DNA of 58,763 bases from Rhodoplanes serenus (GCA_945893145.1 CAMDDZ010000029.1:1-58763), one strand, 5' to 3'. Counted from the stretch's first letter, positions 1 to 11,522 are shown. Notes: generated by a model from the letters alone, not told the origin. Made by a program: numbers and translations.

Positions 1-129
1 CATCTGCTGCGCAAAGCCGCCGCCCGAACGGTCGAAACCGTCTGCGCCGCCATCGGCGAGCTTCTCGGCGCTTTCACCAGCGACGAATGCGCCAACTATT
101 TCAAAAACTCAGGATATGCACCAAACTAA
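1..129 (+). pseudogene. IS630-type transposase, C-terminal fragment (cut by window edge)
   Basis: The first 42 codons are open from the window edge to a TAA at 127-129 and end in the peptide ECANYFKNSGYAPN. This tail resembles the C-terminus of IS630-family DDE transposases, where a leucine-rich helix is followed by a SECANYF.NAGY motif. Only the end is visible, so I cannot tell whether the element is intact outside the window. I saw no clear terminal inverted repeat just downstream; the next gene stops at 142. It marks past insertion activity at the left end of the catabolic region. Family assignment is from remembered motifs, and the fragment is typed as a pseudogene only because it is incomplete here. 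Confidence 0.6.
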
Positions 130-141
130 ATGCATTACGCT

Positions 142-1116
142 TTAGTCCCGCTTCAATCCCGCCTTCTCGACCACTTCCTTCCAGCGCGGTAGCTCTTCGG
201 CGATGCGGGCGCGCAGCGCGTCCGGGCCGCCGCCGGTCAAGCCGAAGCCCGCCTTGCGCAGGCGGTCGCGCACATCCGGCCGCTGCGCGATCTCGGTGAA
301 GGCTTTGGCGAGCCGCTCGATGATGTCCGGCGGGGTGCCGGCGGGCGCCAGGATGCCCTGCCAGGATTCCGACGTGGCGTTCGGGATGCCGGCCTCCTGC
401 AAGGTCGGAACGTTGGGCAGCTCAGGCCAGCGCTCGCGTCCGGTGACTGCGAGCCCGCGTAGCCTGCTGCCGTCGATCAGTGGGATCGCAACAGACAGCG
501 AGATGATTGCGACCGGCAGCGTGCCGCCGAGCACCGCCTGCGCGGCCGGTCCCGCGCCCGCATAGGGTACATGCACCATGTCGATGCCGGTGCGGAGCTT
601 GATCAACTCGCCGACCAGATGCGGCAGGGTGCCGGCGCCCGGCGTGCCGTAGCTGAAGGTGCCGGGTTTCTCCTTGGCGCGCGTCACGAGCTTGCCAACC
701 GTGTCGATGTCGCTGCCAGTCGTCACTGTGATCGCGACCACGAAATAGGTGAGGTCGGAGATCGGTGCGAAATCCTTCACCGGGTCGTAGGGCACCGTCT
801 TGTAGAGGCTCGGATTGACGACGAAGCTCGACGGCGCGAGCAGCAGCGTGTAGCCGTCCGGCCGCGCGCGGGCGACGAGCCCCATGCCGATGTTGCCGCC
901 GGCGCCGCCGCGATTTTCGATCACCACCGGCTGGCCGAGAGCTTCGCTCAGCGCATCGGCGACGATGCGACCGACGATGTCGTTGGCGCCGCCCGGCGCG
1001 AATGGCACCAACAGCGTAATGGGCCGTTCGGGATAGAGTGCGAACGCGGGCGCGGCCGCCCAGGCGAGCGCCAGCGCTGCGGCGAGCCAGCGCAGCATGA
1101 GCGAGCGCCGCCTCAT
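142..1116 (-). CDS. Bug/TctC-family periplasmic solute receptor
   Basis: A 324-residue protein with a Sec signal peptide (basic MRRRSLMLR, hydrophobic core, cleavage near AFA) followed by the family hallmarks: YPERPI at the mature start, the ligand-loop VPFAPGGANDI, ENRGGAGGNIG and ARPDGYT. Bug proteins are two-lobed receptors that bind small, usually carboxylated, compounds in the periplasm and pass them to TctAB-type membrane proteins. I chose the ATG at 1116 although the frame stays open to 1335, because the upstream peptide is not Bug-like and because this ATG overlaps the stop of the preceding receptor gene (ATGA, 1113-1116), which suggests translational coupling. The ligand is unknown. 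Confidence 0.93.
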   Translation of the reverse strand: MRRRSLMLRWLAAALALAWAAAPAFALYPERPITLLVPFAPGGANDIVGRIVADALSEALGQPVVIENRGGAGGNIGMGLVARARPDGYTLLLAPSSFVVNPSLYKTVPYDPVKDFAPISDLTYFVVAITVTTGSDIDTVGKLVTRAKEKPGTFSYGTPGAGTLPHLVGELIKLRTGIDMVHVPYAGAGPAAQAVLGGTLPVAIISLSVAIPLIDGSRLRGLAVTGRERWPELPNVPTLQEAGIPNATSESWQGILAPAGTPPDIIERLAKAFTEIAQRPDVRDRLRKAGFGLTGGGPDALRARIAEELPRWKEVVEKAGLKRD

Positions 1117-2078
1117 TGCGGCGTGATGCCAGCGTCCTTGATCACCTTGCTCCACAGCGCGGTCTCGTCGTCGAAGAATTTCCGCGTCGCCGGCAAGTCC
1201 GTCGCGCCGACTTCGAGCGAGATATTGGCGAGCTTTTCGACCACCTCCGGCTCGCGCAGCACCTCGACCACATCGCGATTGATGCGTTGGGCTAGCGCCG
1301 CCGGCGTACCCTTCGGCGCAGCGAGGCCAAACCAAGTGACCGAGCGGAAGCCCGGAACGCCGGCCTCCGTGAAGGTCGGCAACTCCGGCGCCGTCTTGGC
1401 GCGCGTGGTGTCGGCGACGGCGAGGATTTTCAGCTTGTCGGCGCGGTAGAGCGGCACTGAGGTCGCTAGTGTGTCAAAGAACATGTCGACATTGCCGCCA
1501 ATGATGTCGTTCAGCGCCAGCTGTGCGCCGCGGTAGGGTACCGCCACCATCTTGATGCCGGTGAGTCCTTCGAGCTGCGCCGCGGACAGATGCGCGGTCG
1601 AGCCCGGTCCCTGGGTCGCGAAGGTCAGTTTGCCGGGGTTGGCCTTGGCGTAGTCGATCAGTTCCTTCAGCGAGTTCGCCGGCAGCGATTTGCGCACCGC
1701 CAGCACGTTGGCGATCTTCGCCAGCATGGTGATTGGCACCAGATCGGCAGGCGCGTAGTTGAGGTCTTTGCTGAGCAGGTTGGAGATTGTCAGCGGGCCG
1801 GGCGGCGCGACCAGCATGGTGTGGCCGTCCGGCGTGCCGCGCGCCACCTGGCCGGTGCCGATGTTCATGCCGCCGCCGGCGACGTTATCGACCACGACGG
1901 GCTTACCCCACTTGCGGGTGAGGCGGTCGACAACCAGCCGGGCCAGCGTGTCGGTGGTCGAACCGGCCGCGGCCGGAACCACGAGCCGGACGGTCTGCGT
2001 GGGGTAGGTGTCCTGCGCCTCTGCGGCCGTTACGGCTGCAACGAGCGCAACGAACGCGAGGCCTGCGATGTTATGCAT
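1113..2078 (-). CDS. Bug/TctC-family periplasmic solute receptor
   Basis: A 321-residue receptor with a signal peptide ending near AEAQ, then DTYPTQTVRLVVPAAAG, DNVAGGGMNIGTG and GTPDGHT, which are the Bug loop positions. The start at 2078 is supported by a GGGAGA ribosome site eight bases upstream; longer in-frame starts up to 2201 would bury the signal peptide. It is the first gene of a two-receptor unit, its stop overlapping the start of the next Bug. It diverges from the cupin gene at 2216 across a 137-base promoter region. The loop reads PAAAGSTTD instead of the more usual PxxPGGxxD, so its ligand preference may differ from its partner. Confidence 0.93.
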   Translation of the reverse strand: MHNIAGLAFVALVAAVTAAEAQDTYPTQTVRLVVPAAAGSTTDTLARLVVDRLTRKWGKPVVVDNVAGGGMNIGTGQVARGTPDGHTMLVAPPGPLTISNLLSKDLNYAPADLVPITMLAKIANVLAVRKSLPANSLKELIDYAKANPGKLTFATQGPGSTAHLSAAQLEGLTGIKMVAVPYRGAQLALNDIIGGNVDMFFDTLATSVPLYRADKLKILAVADTTRAKTAPELPTFTEAGVPGFRSVTWFGLAAPKGTPAALAQRINRDVVEVLREPEVVEKLANISLEVGATDLPATRKFFDDETALWSKVIKDAGITPQ

Positions 2079-2215
2079 TCGTTTGTCTCCCATGCATTTT
2101 CGCCTCATGTGCTGTGATCCTAGCGCGGGGTCTGGCGGAGCGGCAAATGGTTGAATGTCGCGTCCGTCTGGCGTTAGCCTCACCTCAGAGGGCAGGCACA
2201 AGGACTGAGGTCGTC

Positions 2216-2743
2216 ATGGCCTACACGCTCAAGGACTTCTGCGCCGATCAGCATGCGATCTTGACCTCCGGTCAGCCGCTCGCCACGACGCTGCCGCAGG
2301 TTGCCGAGAAGCTTTCGGTGCTGTTGCGCAATTCGCAGTTCGTCGCCGAGACCTTCCGGGAGGACACGCCAGTCGGCCGCCGGACCCTGCATCACGATCC
2401 GGACACCGATGTCTATGTGCTGGCGCATGTGTACGAAGGCCCAAAGAGCGGCGTGCCACACAGCCACGGCGCCTCGTGGGCCGTTTACGGCACTGCGCGC
2501 AATGTGACCGAGATGATCGAATGGCGCCGGGTCAATCCGGAGAGCGAGCCGTCGGCGGTGCTCGAGCCGGTGTCGAGCTACAACCTCGGTGCGGGCGATA
2601 CCCGCGCCTACGGGCCGGGCGTCATCCATTCCACCGCGCATCCGAAGAAGGCCTGGGTAATCCGCGTCACCGGCACCGATCTCGACGCCATCCAGCGCTA
2701 CCGCTTCCGCGCCAAGACCGACAAGATCGTCGAGAACGCCTAG
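2216..2743 (+). CDS. Cupin-fold, cysteine-dioxygenase-like metal enzyme
   Basis: A 175-residue cytoplasmic protein without a signal peptide. Its centre carries a cupin motif: HVYEGPKSGVPHSHG (two histidines for metal) and a second element with YGPGVIHST containing another histidine. This fits the single-domain cupins annotated as predicted metal-dependent enzymes related to cysteine dioxygenase. Such proteins use non-haem iron to oxidise small substrates, but the substrate here cannot be read from sequence. I chose the ATG at 2216, preceded by GAGG, rather than the earlier in-frame ATG at 2114, because the extra 34 residues have no family character. It diverges from the Bug pair and converges on the hyu operon. 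Confidence 0.8.
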   Translation: MAYTLKDFCADQHAILTSGQPLATTLPQVAEKLSVLLRNSQFVAETFREDTPVGRRTLHHDPDTDVYVLAHVYEGPKSGVPHSHGASWAVYGTARNVTEMIEWRRVNPESEPSAVLEPVSSYNLGAGDTRAYGPGVIHSTAHPKKAWVIRVTGTDLDAIQRYRFRAKTDKIVENA

Positions 2744-2768
2744 CCGGTTGCGGACGGCGGCCGGGAAA

Positions 2769-3809
2769 TCATTTCTTCTCGATCTCGTTGAAGCGGGCGA
2801 CCACGTCCTTTGGCGTCGCCGACGCGCGCGCCAACAGTTTCACGATGGCGTCGCCATCGATCGGGCTGACGTCGAGACCGAGCTTCCTAGCGTCGTCGAG
2901 AAACGACTCGTCCTTGCACATCGTCATGAATGCGGTTTGCAGCGCCTTGGCGCGATCGGGCGGCACATCCGGCGGCGCGACGAATGGCAATGCCATGAAG
3001 AATGGCAGTTCGGCGAATTCGAGCAGCGCCCGCGCGTTTGCGTCTTTCGCCAGCTCGCGGCCCGTCGGCACCTCCGGCAGATCGGTCAGGCGGGTGAGGC
3101 GGCCGAACTGCAGCAGCGGCTTGAGTTGACGGCCGTCCCACAATGTGCGCTGGCCGGCCCTGATCGACGACAGGCCGATCACCTGCCCATCGACTTCGCC
3201 GCTCTGCATGGCCAGGAAGATCGGCGCCGCGCCTTGATAGCCGCGCACCAAGTTGACCTGAAGGCCTAGCACCTCTTTGGCGATGAGGGAGAAAATGACG
3301 TTCGTCGCCCCAGCGCGGTCGGTGCCGAGGTTGATCGCCATCCCGGGCTTGTCGACATCGGCAATGGTCTTGGCCGGATGGCGCATCATCACGGTGAGCA
3401 GATAGGCGTCGTTGGCGTAGGACGAGAGGCTGCCGAGCCAGGTGAACTTCAGCGGGTCAAAGCTGACGTTCGGATTGCCCTGGATCGCGAGCTGCGGCAC
3501 CGAGCGGCCGACACCAGCGATTACCGTGCCGTCCTTTTCCGCGACGTTGTAGATGCGATTGGCGGCGCCGAGCCCGCCCGCGCCCGGCATGTTTTGAACC
3601 ACGATCGTCGGCTGGCCGGGGATGAAGCGGCCGAGGTGGCGTCCGACCAGGCGGCCGGAAATGTCATTGATGCCGCCGGGAGCGAAGCCCACGACCAGCG
3701 TGACGACGCGCCCCTTGTAGAACTGCTCGGCCGATTGCGCCGCCGCTCCGCCTATCGACAACAGGGACAGCAGAACGCTCAGCGCTAAGGTGTTGCGGTT
3801 GGCCGCCAT
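2769..3809 (-). CDS. Bug/TctC-like periplasmic receptor, divergent branch
   Basis: A 346-residue protein with a clean signal peptide (cleavage near AAAQ) and a modified Bug core: VVTLVVGFAPGGINDI, NMPGAGGLGAANRIYN and FDPLKFTWLGS. It lacks the YPxRPI start of the classical members and has a longer C-lobe; this subgroup is usually annotated as tripartite tricarboxylate transporter substrate-binding protein. It is the last gene of the minus-strand series SDR, hyuA, copper ATPase, hyuB, racemase-fold protein, starting 12 bases after the previous stop. Operon membership suggests that it delivers the compound (perhaps a cyclic amide or related carboxylate) handled by the hyu enzymes; that link is inference. 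Confidence 0.88.
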   Translation of the reverse strand: MAANRNTLALSVLLSLLSIGGAAAQSAEQFYKGRVVTLVVGFAPGGINDISGRLVGRHLGRFIPGQPTIVVQNMPGAGGLGAANRIYNVAEKDGTVIAGVGRSVPQLAIQGNPNVSFDPLKFTWLGSLSSYANDAYLLTVMMRHPAKTIADVDKPGMAINLGTDRAGATNVIFSLIAKEVLGLQVNLVRGYQGAAPIFLAMQSGEVDGQVIGLSSIRAGQRTLWDGRQLKPLLQFGRLTRLTDLPEVPTGRELAKDANARALLEFAELPFFMALPFVAPPDVPPDRAKALQTAFMTMCKDESFLDDARKLGLDVSPIDGDAIVKLLARASATPKDVVARFNEIEKK

Positions 3810-3821
3810 GCTTTCTTTCCC

Positions 3822-4547
3822 TTACGGCAGCGTTTCGAGCAATTGGCCGTAGCCGGCCACCGGCCTGCGGACACGCAGCCGCTTTTGGATTTCCCATGCC
3901 CGCGCCGTCACCGGGTGCACGACCGGGACGCTGAGGTCGCGCTCCAGTTTGGCGATGATGTCGAGAGTGCGCCAGCCCGAACCTAGCATGTAGATCGCGT
4001 CCGCACGGCCGTGTTTGTGGAAGCTTCGGACGATGTGATCGTAGATGCGCCGGCTCGGCAGCTCCTGGACTTTGTCGAACGGCACGTCGATCCCGTCCAT
4101 TCCACGCACCGCAAAGCCGGCGTCTTCCATATAGCGGGCGAAGATGGCGTTGAGCTTTGCGGGGAAATAAGTCGCGCCGACGATGGTCTTTGCTTTGAAC
4201 GCCTTGAGCGCCGCAACGTGGTTCTGCGCCACCGTGAAGATCGGCGTGCGGTATTTCTTCTGCCAGCGTGCCACCAGCTTGGTTTCAGCCTTGCGGCCGA
4301 GCACCATGAACGGCGGGGCGCCGATCAGGTGGATCAGATCGCATTTCTGTTCGGCCAGGAGCGCGACTTGCGGCTCATAAGCCGCGACGATGCGCTTGAA
4401 CTCCGCTTGCGTACCCTCCCGAATGTTGAGGAACAGTGGGATGACGCCGATGCCTTCCGGCAGCAGGCGGATCAGTTCTTCCGTGGGTCCCGGCCGCATG
4501 GTCGGGTTGATCAGCCCCACGATGCCGTGCCGGCTTGAGAATGCCAT
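3822..4547 (-). CDS. Asp/Glu racemase / arylmalonate decarboxylase-fold protein lacking both catalytic cysteines
   Basis: A 241-residue cytoplasmic protein that fits the Asp/Glu/hydantoin racemase superfamily: GLINPTMRPGPTEELIRLLP near the start, CDLIHLIGAPPF in the middle, and YMLGSGWRTLDIIAKLE followed by VPVVHP near the end. In racemases, maleate isomerase and AMDase a cysteine lies at the positions read here as GAPPF and/or LGSGWRT; here both are non-cysteine. The only cysteine in the protein lies in EQKCDLIH. It could act by a different mechanism, be a non-catalytic subunit, or be a new activity. It starts three bases after hyuB, so a role in hydantoin-like metabolism is likely. Confidence 0.82.
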   Translation of the reverse strand: MAFSSRHGIVGLINPTMRPGPTEELIRLLPEGIGVIPLFLNIREGTQAEFKRIVAAYEPQVALLAEQKCDLIHLIGAPPFMVLGRKAETKLVARWQKKYRTPIFTVAQNHVAALKAFKAKTIVGATYFPAKLNAIFARYMEDAGFAVRGMDGIDVPFDKVQELPSRRIYDHIVRSFHKHGRADAIYMLGSGWRTLDIIAKLERDLSVPVVHPVTARAWEIQKRLRVRRPVAGYGQLLETLP

Positions 4548-4550
4548 GGT

Positions 4551-6206
4551 TCACTCGTTCGCGCCGTAGTCCTTCACGCTTCCAGGCTTGGTCACGTAAC
4601 CTTCGGCAATGTCCTGCGCGAGCGCCGCGCGGTCGCGTTCGCGCGGATCGCCGTAGCCGCCGGCGCCCGCGCTTTGCAGCAGGAAGCGTTCGCCCGCGTG
4701 CATCTCGACACGCGCTGAAGCCGGTGTCTCGTATTCCTTGTCGGTGCCGACGCGGACCACGAAACGCGCCCGGCTGCCGGCGTTACCGCCGGAAACGCCC
4801 TTCGGAGGAAACTTGGTCTTGTTGAAGCGGCGGATGACGGTGGCGTCCTCCAGCAATTGATACTCGCGTTGCACGGCGAGCCCGCCGCGCCAGCGCCCGG
4901 CGCCGCCGGAGTCGGGCACGATCTCGAAGCGCGTAATGCGGCAGGGAAACTCGGATTCCAGCACCTCGATTGGCGTGGTGTGCAGATTGCTTAGGTGCGT
5001 CGCTGTTCCGGTCGCGCCGTCGTAACCCATGCCGCCGCCGTAGGCGGAGCCAGCGATCTCGTATTGCTGCGTGGTCTGGCCCGGCCGGCCCTTGCTCCAG
5101 GCGATGCTGAGCGCGCTCGAGGCGCCGGAGTGGGCCATCGCGCGGCGCGGGTTGAAATGCGCCATCGCCTCCAGCAGCACGTCGGTCAGCGCCAGGTTGA
5201 CCATCTGATAGCTCGACACCGGGCCCGGCGGATCGGCGTTGACGATGGTGTGCGGCGCAAAGGTGAGGCGGACGGCGTCGCGCATGCCGTCGTTGTAGGC
5301 GAGGCCGGGGCCGAGGTTTCCGATCAGCGCATAGAACACGCAGGCCTCGACCATGGCGGGGCGCAGGTTGACCGGCCCCTTGGCCTGCGGCGCGCAATCG
5401 CGGAAGTCGAAATGCGCGATGCCGTCCTTGATCGTGATGGTGACCGCAAGCTTGATCGGCTTGTCGACCTCGATGCCGTCGCTGTCGAGATAGCCTTCGG
5501 CCGATCCCGTGCCTTCCGGCAGCTTGGCGATGGCGGCGCGCAGTTCGTCGGCCGCGCCCTTGAGGATCGCCGTGAAGGCGCCGGTAAGTTGCTCGGCGCC
5601 GAAGCGCTCGCACAGTTCCTTGACGCGGGTGACGCCCATCTGTGTCGCGGCAATCTGCGCGTGGATGTCGCCGCGCATCAGCACCGGTTGGCGGGAGTTG
5701 GTCAGGATGATGCGCTCGATGTCCGGCAGCGGTTTGCCCTCGGCCCAGATCTTGATCGGCGGAACCAGCAGCCCCTCGTGATACACCTCGGTCGCGGTCG
5801 CCGAAGTCGAGCCCGGCACCGCGCCACCGACGTCGGCCTTGTGTGCGATCGAGCCCGAGAACGCGACGATCTCGCCGCCGGAAAAGATAGGCGCGATGAA
5901 CGCCATGTCGGAGACGTGCGGCATGCCGGCTTCATAAGGGTGGTTGGAGACGAACACGTCGCCGTCCTTGATTCCGCCGTTGCCGTACAGCTTGAGGATG
6001 TTGCCGACCAGAAAGCGATAGACCGGAGCGTGGAAAAACATCGGCGGCGCGACGATCAGCCGGCCAGTGCGGTCGAGGATCACGCAGGAGAAGTCGCGCG
6101 ACTCGCGGATGATGGTGGAATAGCCCGAGCGGTAGAAATGATAGTGCATCTCCTCGACGAGACTTGCGATCTTGTTGCGCAGGATCTGAACCAGGATGCT
6201 GTCCAT
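4551..6206 (-). CDS. hyuB: Hydantoinase B / 5-oxoprolinase beta-type subunit
   Basis: A 551-residue protein with the HyuB signature: MDSILVQILRNKIASLVEEM at the start, HPYEAGMPHVSDM, GGAVPGSTSATATEVYHEG, and GGGMGYDGATGT, ending with SAGAGGYGDPRERD. HyuB subunits pair with HyuA for ATP-dependent opening of cyclic amides (hydantoins, 5-oxoproline) or for acetone/acetophenone-type carboxylation. The start at 6206 is chosen because family members begin at this point; an open extension to 6329 overlaps the copper ATPase gene and has no family character. Its HyuA partner lies on the far side of that ATPase gene, an unusual split. Sequence alone does not tell hydantoinase from carboxylase. Confidence 0.93.
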   Translation of the reverse strand: MDSILVQILRNKIASLVEEMHYHFYRSGYSTIIRESRDFSCVILDRTGRLIVAPPMFFHAPVYRFLVGNILKLYGNGGIKDGDVFVSNHPYEAGMPHVSDMAFIAPIFSGGEIVAFSGSIAHKADVGGAVPGSTSATATEVYHEGLLVPPIKIWAEGKPLPDIERIILTNSRQPVLMRGDIHAQIAATQMGVTRVKELCERFGAEQLTGAFTAILKGAADELRAAIAKLPEGTGSAEGYLDSDGIEVDKPIKLAVTITIKDGIAHFDFRDCAPQAKGPVNLRPAMVEACVFYALIGNLGPGLAYNDGMRDAVRLTFAPHTIVNADPPGPVSSYQMVNLALTDVLLEAMAHFNPRRAMAHSGASSALSIAWSKGRPGQTTQQYEIAGSAYGGGMGYDGATGTATHLSNLHTTPIEVLESEFPCRITRFEIVPDSGGAGRWRGGLAVQREYQLLEDATVIRRFNKTKFPPKGVSGGNAGSRARFVVRVGTDKEYETPASARVEMHAGERFLLQSAGAGGYGDPRERDRAALAQDIAEGYVTKPGSVKDYGANE

Positions 6207-6216
6207 CGGCGGGTTC

Positions 6217-8589
<2,373 letters not shown>

Positions 8590-8595
8590 GGGCGA

Positions 8596-10689
8596 CTATG
8601 AACCACTCTTTTCCAAAATCAGATTGCGCAATCCATCCACTCGCGCGGTCCATCCGGCGGGGATGACGGTGGTCGCGTCGAATTGCTCGACGATGGCGGG
8701 CCCCGCGATCGTCACGCCGACATCGAACCGGTCGCGCTCGTAGAGCGTTGCCTCAACCGATGCCTTGCCGTCGAAATGGATGGTGCGCTGGCCCTTGGCG
8801 GCGGCGCTCGCCGGGCGAGGCGAGGGCGGCGCCTTCTCTTCGCGCGCCTGGTATTTCGGCACTGCGACCCGCAGCCGGACCCGATAGCTCACCACCTCGA
8901 CCGGGCGCTCCTTGGCGGCGTGGCCGTGGATCTGCGCGTGACGCTCATCGAAGCGCTCGCGTGCACCCGCCAGCGATTGTGCGGTCAGGCGATCCTGGAA
9001 TAGACCATCGAGCGGCGTGCGCAACTCGTAGCCCTGGCCGGTGTAACGAAGGTCAAGTTCGCGGGTGAACCGCGCCAGATTTGCATCCATTCCCTCGGCA
9101 GCAAGCTCGTCGCGCGCCTTGGCTTCCAGTTGGCGGAAAATATCTTCGGCATGATCCGCATCCACGTCGGCAAGCGGTTTCAGCCCTGAGCGGATGTAGT
9201 CGTGCACGACGTCGGTGCAGAGCAGGCCCAGCGCCGAGAACGCGCCCGGCCGTGCCGGCACCAGAATGCGCCGCATTCCCAATTCCTCGGCCACCGCGGC
9301 GGCATGAACCGCGCCCGCGCCGCCGAACGGCAGCAACGTGAAGGCGGAGAGATCGACGCCGCGCTTGGCAGCAAACACCCGCACCTCGTCGGCCATGCGC
9401 ATATCGACGATGCGGCGGATGCCCGCCGCTGCATCGAGCACGCTCATCTTCAGCGGCTTGGCGATATGCGTTTCGAGCGCCGCGCGTGAAGCGGCAGCGT
9501 CGAGCTTCTGCTTGCCGCCGAGGAAATAGTCCGCGTTGAGAAAGCCGCAGGCGAGATCGGCGTCGGTCACGGTCGGCTGCGTGCCGCCGCGGCCGTAGCA
9601 GGCCGGACCGGGATCGGCGCCGGCGCTCTGCGGGCCGACGGTGAGAAAGCCGCCGCCATCGATTGCCGCGATCGAGCCGCCGCCCGCCGAGATCGTGGTC
9701 ATATCGAGCGCCGGCACATCGACCTGACGGCGCGCGATGATGCCCTCGGTCGTCTCCAGCGGCACGCCGCCTTCGATGAAGGCGATGTCGCAGCTCGTGC
9801 CGCCCATATCGAGCGTGACGAGACCGGCGCTCGCTTCCTTGGCGAGGTATGCGCTGGCCTGGGCGCCGGCCGCGGGCCCTGAGAACAGCGTGTGCACGGT
9901 GCGGCCGCCCGCGATGGCGGCCGAGAACGGCATGACGCCGCCATTCGACTGCATCAGGAAGCGCTGCTGCGACACGATGCCGGCCTGGTCGAGCCCTTTG
10001 TTGAGGTGATCGATGTAATGGACCATGACCGGCTCAAGATAGGCATTGAGCAGCGTGGTCGATAGACGCGGCCATTCGCGAATGCGCGGCAGAACCTCAC
10101 TCGACAGCGAGACGTGAACACCCGGAAATTCGGCCTGGATGATCCGGCGCGTTTCCTCCTCGTGCGCCGGATGCATGAATGAGAACAGGTAGCTGACCGC
10201 GATGGCCTCGACGCCCGCGGCCTTGAGTTCACGCGCGGCCTGCCGCACCGCCTCATGGTCGAGCGGAAGCAGCACGTTGCCGAGATAGTCGCAGCGCTCG
10301 GGGATTTCCTTGGTGAGGCTTTGCGGCGCAATCGGGGTGGGCAACGAATAGAAGTAATCGAACAAATTGCCGTCGCGCGCCTGGACCTGAACCTCCTGCA
10401 CGGCGCGAAATCCTTTGGTAATCAGCAATCCCACCTTAGCGCCGCGCATCTCCAGCAGCGCATTGGTGGTGATGGTGGTGCCGTGGGCGAAAAACTCGAT
10501 GTCGGCGGGTTTCACGCCGCGCGCGATGAAGCGCGACACACCGTCGAGCACGCCAAGCGCCGGATTCTTCGGCGTGCTCGAAACCTTCTCGACCATCAGC
10601 TCGCCGGTTGTGGCGTCGAGTAGCACGAGGTCGGTGTGGGTGCCGCCCACATCGACGCCCAGCCGGTAACGGGACGCAGGAACAGTCAC
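8596..10689 (-). CDS. hyuA: Hydantoinase A / N-methylhydantoinase-type ATP-dependent subunit
   Basis: A 697-residue HyuA protein. The ASKHA-type phosphate loop RLGVDVGGTHTDLVLLD is at residues 9-25; further signatures are FAHGTTITTNALLEM, SGPAAGAQASAYLA, LDMGGTSCDIAFIEGG and LPFGGAGAVHA. The subunit binds ATP and activates the cyclic substrate, with HyuB completing the active site. Its ATG overlaps the stop of the upstream SDR gene (four bases, 10686-10689), so the two are probably translationally coupled. The copper ATPase gene separates it from hyuB. Substrate candidates are hydantoins, oxoproline or ketones; sequence does not decide. Confidence 0.94.
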   Translation of the reverse strand: MTVPASRYRLGVDVGGTHTDLVLLDATTGELMVEKVSSTPKNPALGVLDGVSRFIARGVKPADIEFFAHGTTITTNALLEMRGAKVGLLITKGFRAVQEVQVQARDGNLFDYFYSLPTPIAPQSLTKEIPERCDYLGNVLLPLDHEAVRQAARELKAAGVEAIAVSYLFSFMHPAHEEETRRIIQAEFPGVHVSLSSEVLPRIREWPRLSTTLLNAYLEPVMVHYIDHLNKGLDQAGIVSQQRFLMQSNGGVMPFSAAIAGGRTVHTLFSGPAAGAQASAYLAKEASAGLVTLDMGGTSCDIAFIEGGVPLETTEGIIARRQVDVPALDMTTISAGGGSIAAIDGGGFLTVGPQSAGADPGPACYGRGGTQPTVTDADLACGFLNADYFLGGKQKLDAAASRAALETHIAKPLKMSVLDAAAGIRRIVDMRMADEVRVFAAKRGVDLSAFTLLPFGGAGAVHAAAVAEELGMRRILVPARPGAFSALGLLCTDVVHDYIRSGLKPLADVDADHAEDIFRQLEAKARDELAAEGMDANLARFTRELDLRYTGQGYELRTPLDGLFQDRLTAQSLAGARERFDERHAQIHGHAAKERPVEVVSYRVRLRVAVPKYQAREEKAPPSPRPASAAAKGQRTIHFDGKASVEATLYERDRFDVGVTIAGPAIVEQFDATTVIPAGWTARVDGLRNLILEKSGS

Positions 10690-11444
10690 GGTGCGTTGTC
10701 GCCGATCATCATCGCGGCAAGACCGCCGTCGACGAACAGCATATCGCCGACGATGAACTCCGAGTCGTCCGAAGCCAGGAACAGGATCGCGCGCGCGAGA
10801 TCGATCGGCAGTCCGGCGCGGCCGGCGAGATTGACCACCGGACGCGTCGGATCGAACTCATCCTTGCCGACTGGCGAGCCGATCTTGTTCGGCACCACGC
10901 AATTGACGCGGATCTTGTGTTTGGCGAGCTGCACCGCGAGCGAACGGGTGAAGTTGGCGACGCCCGCCTTCGCCGTGGTGTAGGCGATGGCGCGGCTTCT
11001 GCCGAAGAAACCCGAAGTCGAGCCGACGTTGACGATCTTGCCGGCGGACTTCTGCGCGATCATCTGCTTGGCGACGTGCTTGCTCATGAGGAACGGGCCG
11101 GTCAGCGTCACCGCCATGACGCGGTCCCAGTCCTCCTTGGTGCAATCGAGGATATGCTTGTTGTCGGACACCGCGGCGTTGTTGACCAGGATATCGACCT
11201 TGCCCCATTTCGCCGTCACGTCTTTGACCAGCGTCTCGACTTCGGCTTCCGACGACACGTCGGCCACAAAGCCCGCGGCCTCACCGTTCTGTTTCACGAT
11301 GTCGGCCGCGACCGTGTCGGCGCGGCCCTTGTGGGTGTCCACCACCGCGACCTTGGCGCCTTCCGAGGCGAACAACTTGGCGGTGTCTTCGCCGATGTTG
11401 CGCCCGGCGCCGGTGATGATGGCGACCTGACCTTTCAGTTTCAT
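10686..11444 (-). CDS. Short-chain dehydrogenase/reductase (SDR)
   Basis: A 252-residue classical SDR: cofactor loop TGAGRNIG at residues 11-18, acidic VVDT at the end of beta-2 (suggesting NAD rather than NADP), VNNAA, and the catalytic YTTAK with the usual upstream serine. The C-terminus FLASDDSEFIVGDMLFVDGG is also typical. I chose the ATG at 11444 because MKLKGQVAIITG is the family start; the frame is open to 11537 but that overlaps the divergent binding-protein gene. It is first in the hyu series and probably oxidises or reduces a hydroxy/keto intermediate of that pathway. It is head-to-head with the ABC binding protein at 11523 across 78 bases. Confidence 0.92.
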   Translation of the reverse strand: MKLKGQVAIITGAGRNIGEDTAKLFASEGAKVAVVDTHKGRADTVAADIVKQNGEAAGFVADVSSEAEVETLVKDVTAKWGKVDILVNNAAVSDNKHILDCTKEDWDRVMAVTLTGPFLMSKHVAKQMIAQKSAGKIVNVGSTSGFFGRSRAIAYTTAKAGVANFTRSLAVQLAKHKIRVNCVVPNKIGSPVGKDEFDPTRPVVNLAGRAGLPIDLARAILFLASDDSEFIVGDMLFVDGGLAAMMIGDNAP

Positions 11445-11522
11445 TGCCGTTCTCCCGCGGCGATTATGGACAAGGTGCGGGTGCCCCGCTAGCGTTCCGC
11501 CAATGCATTTCGGGAGGCAAAT

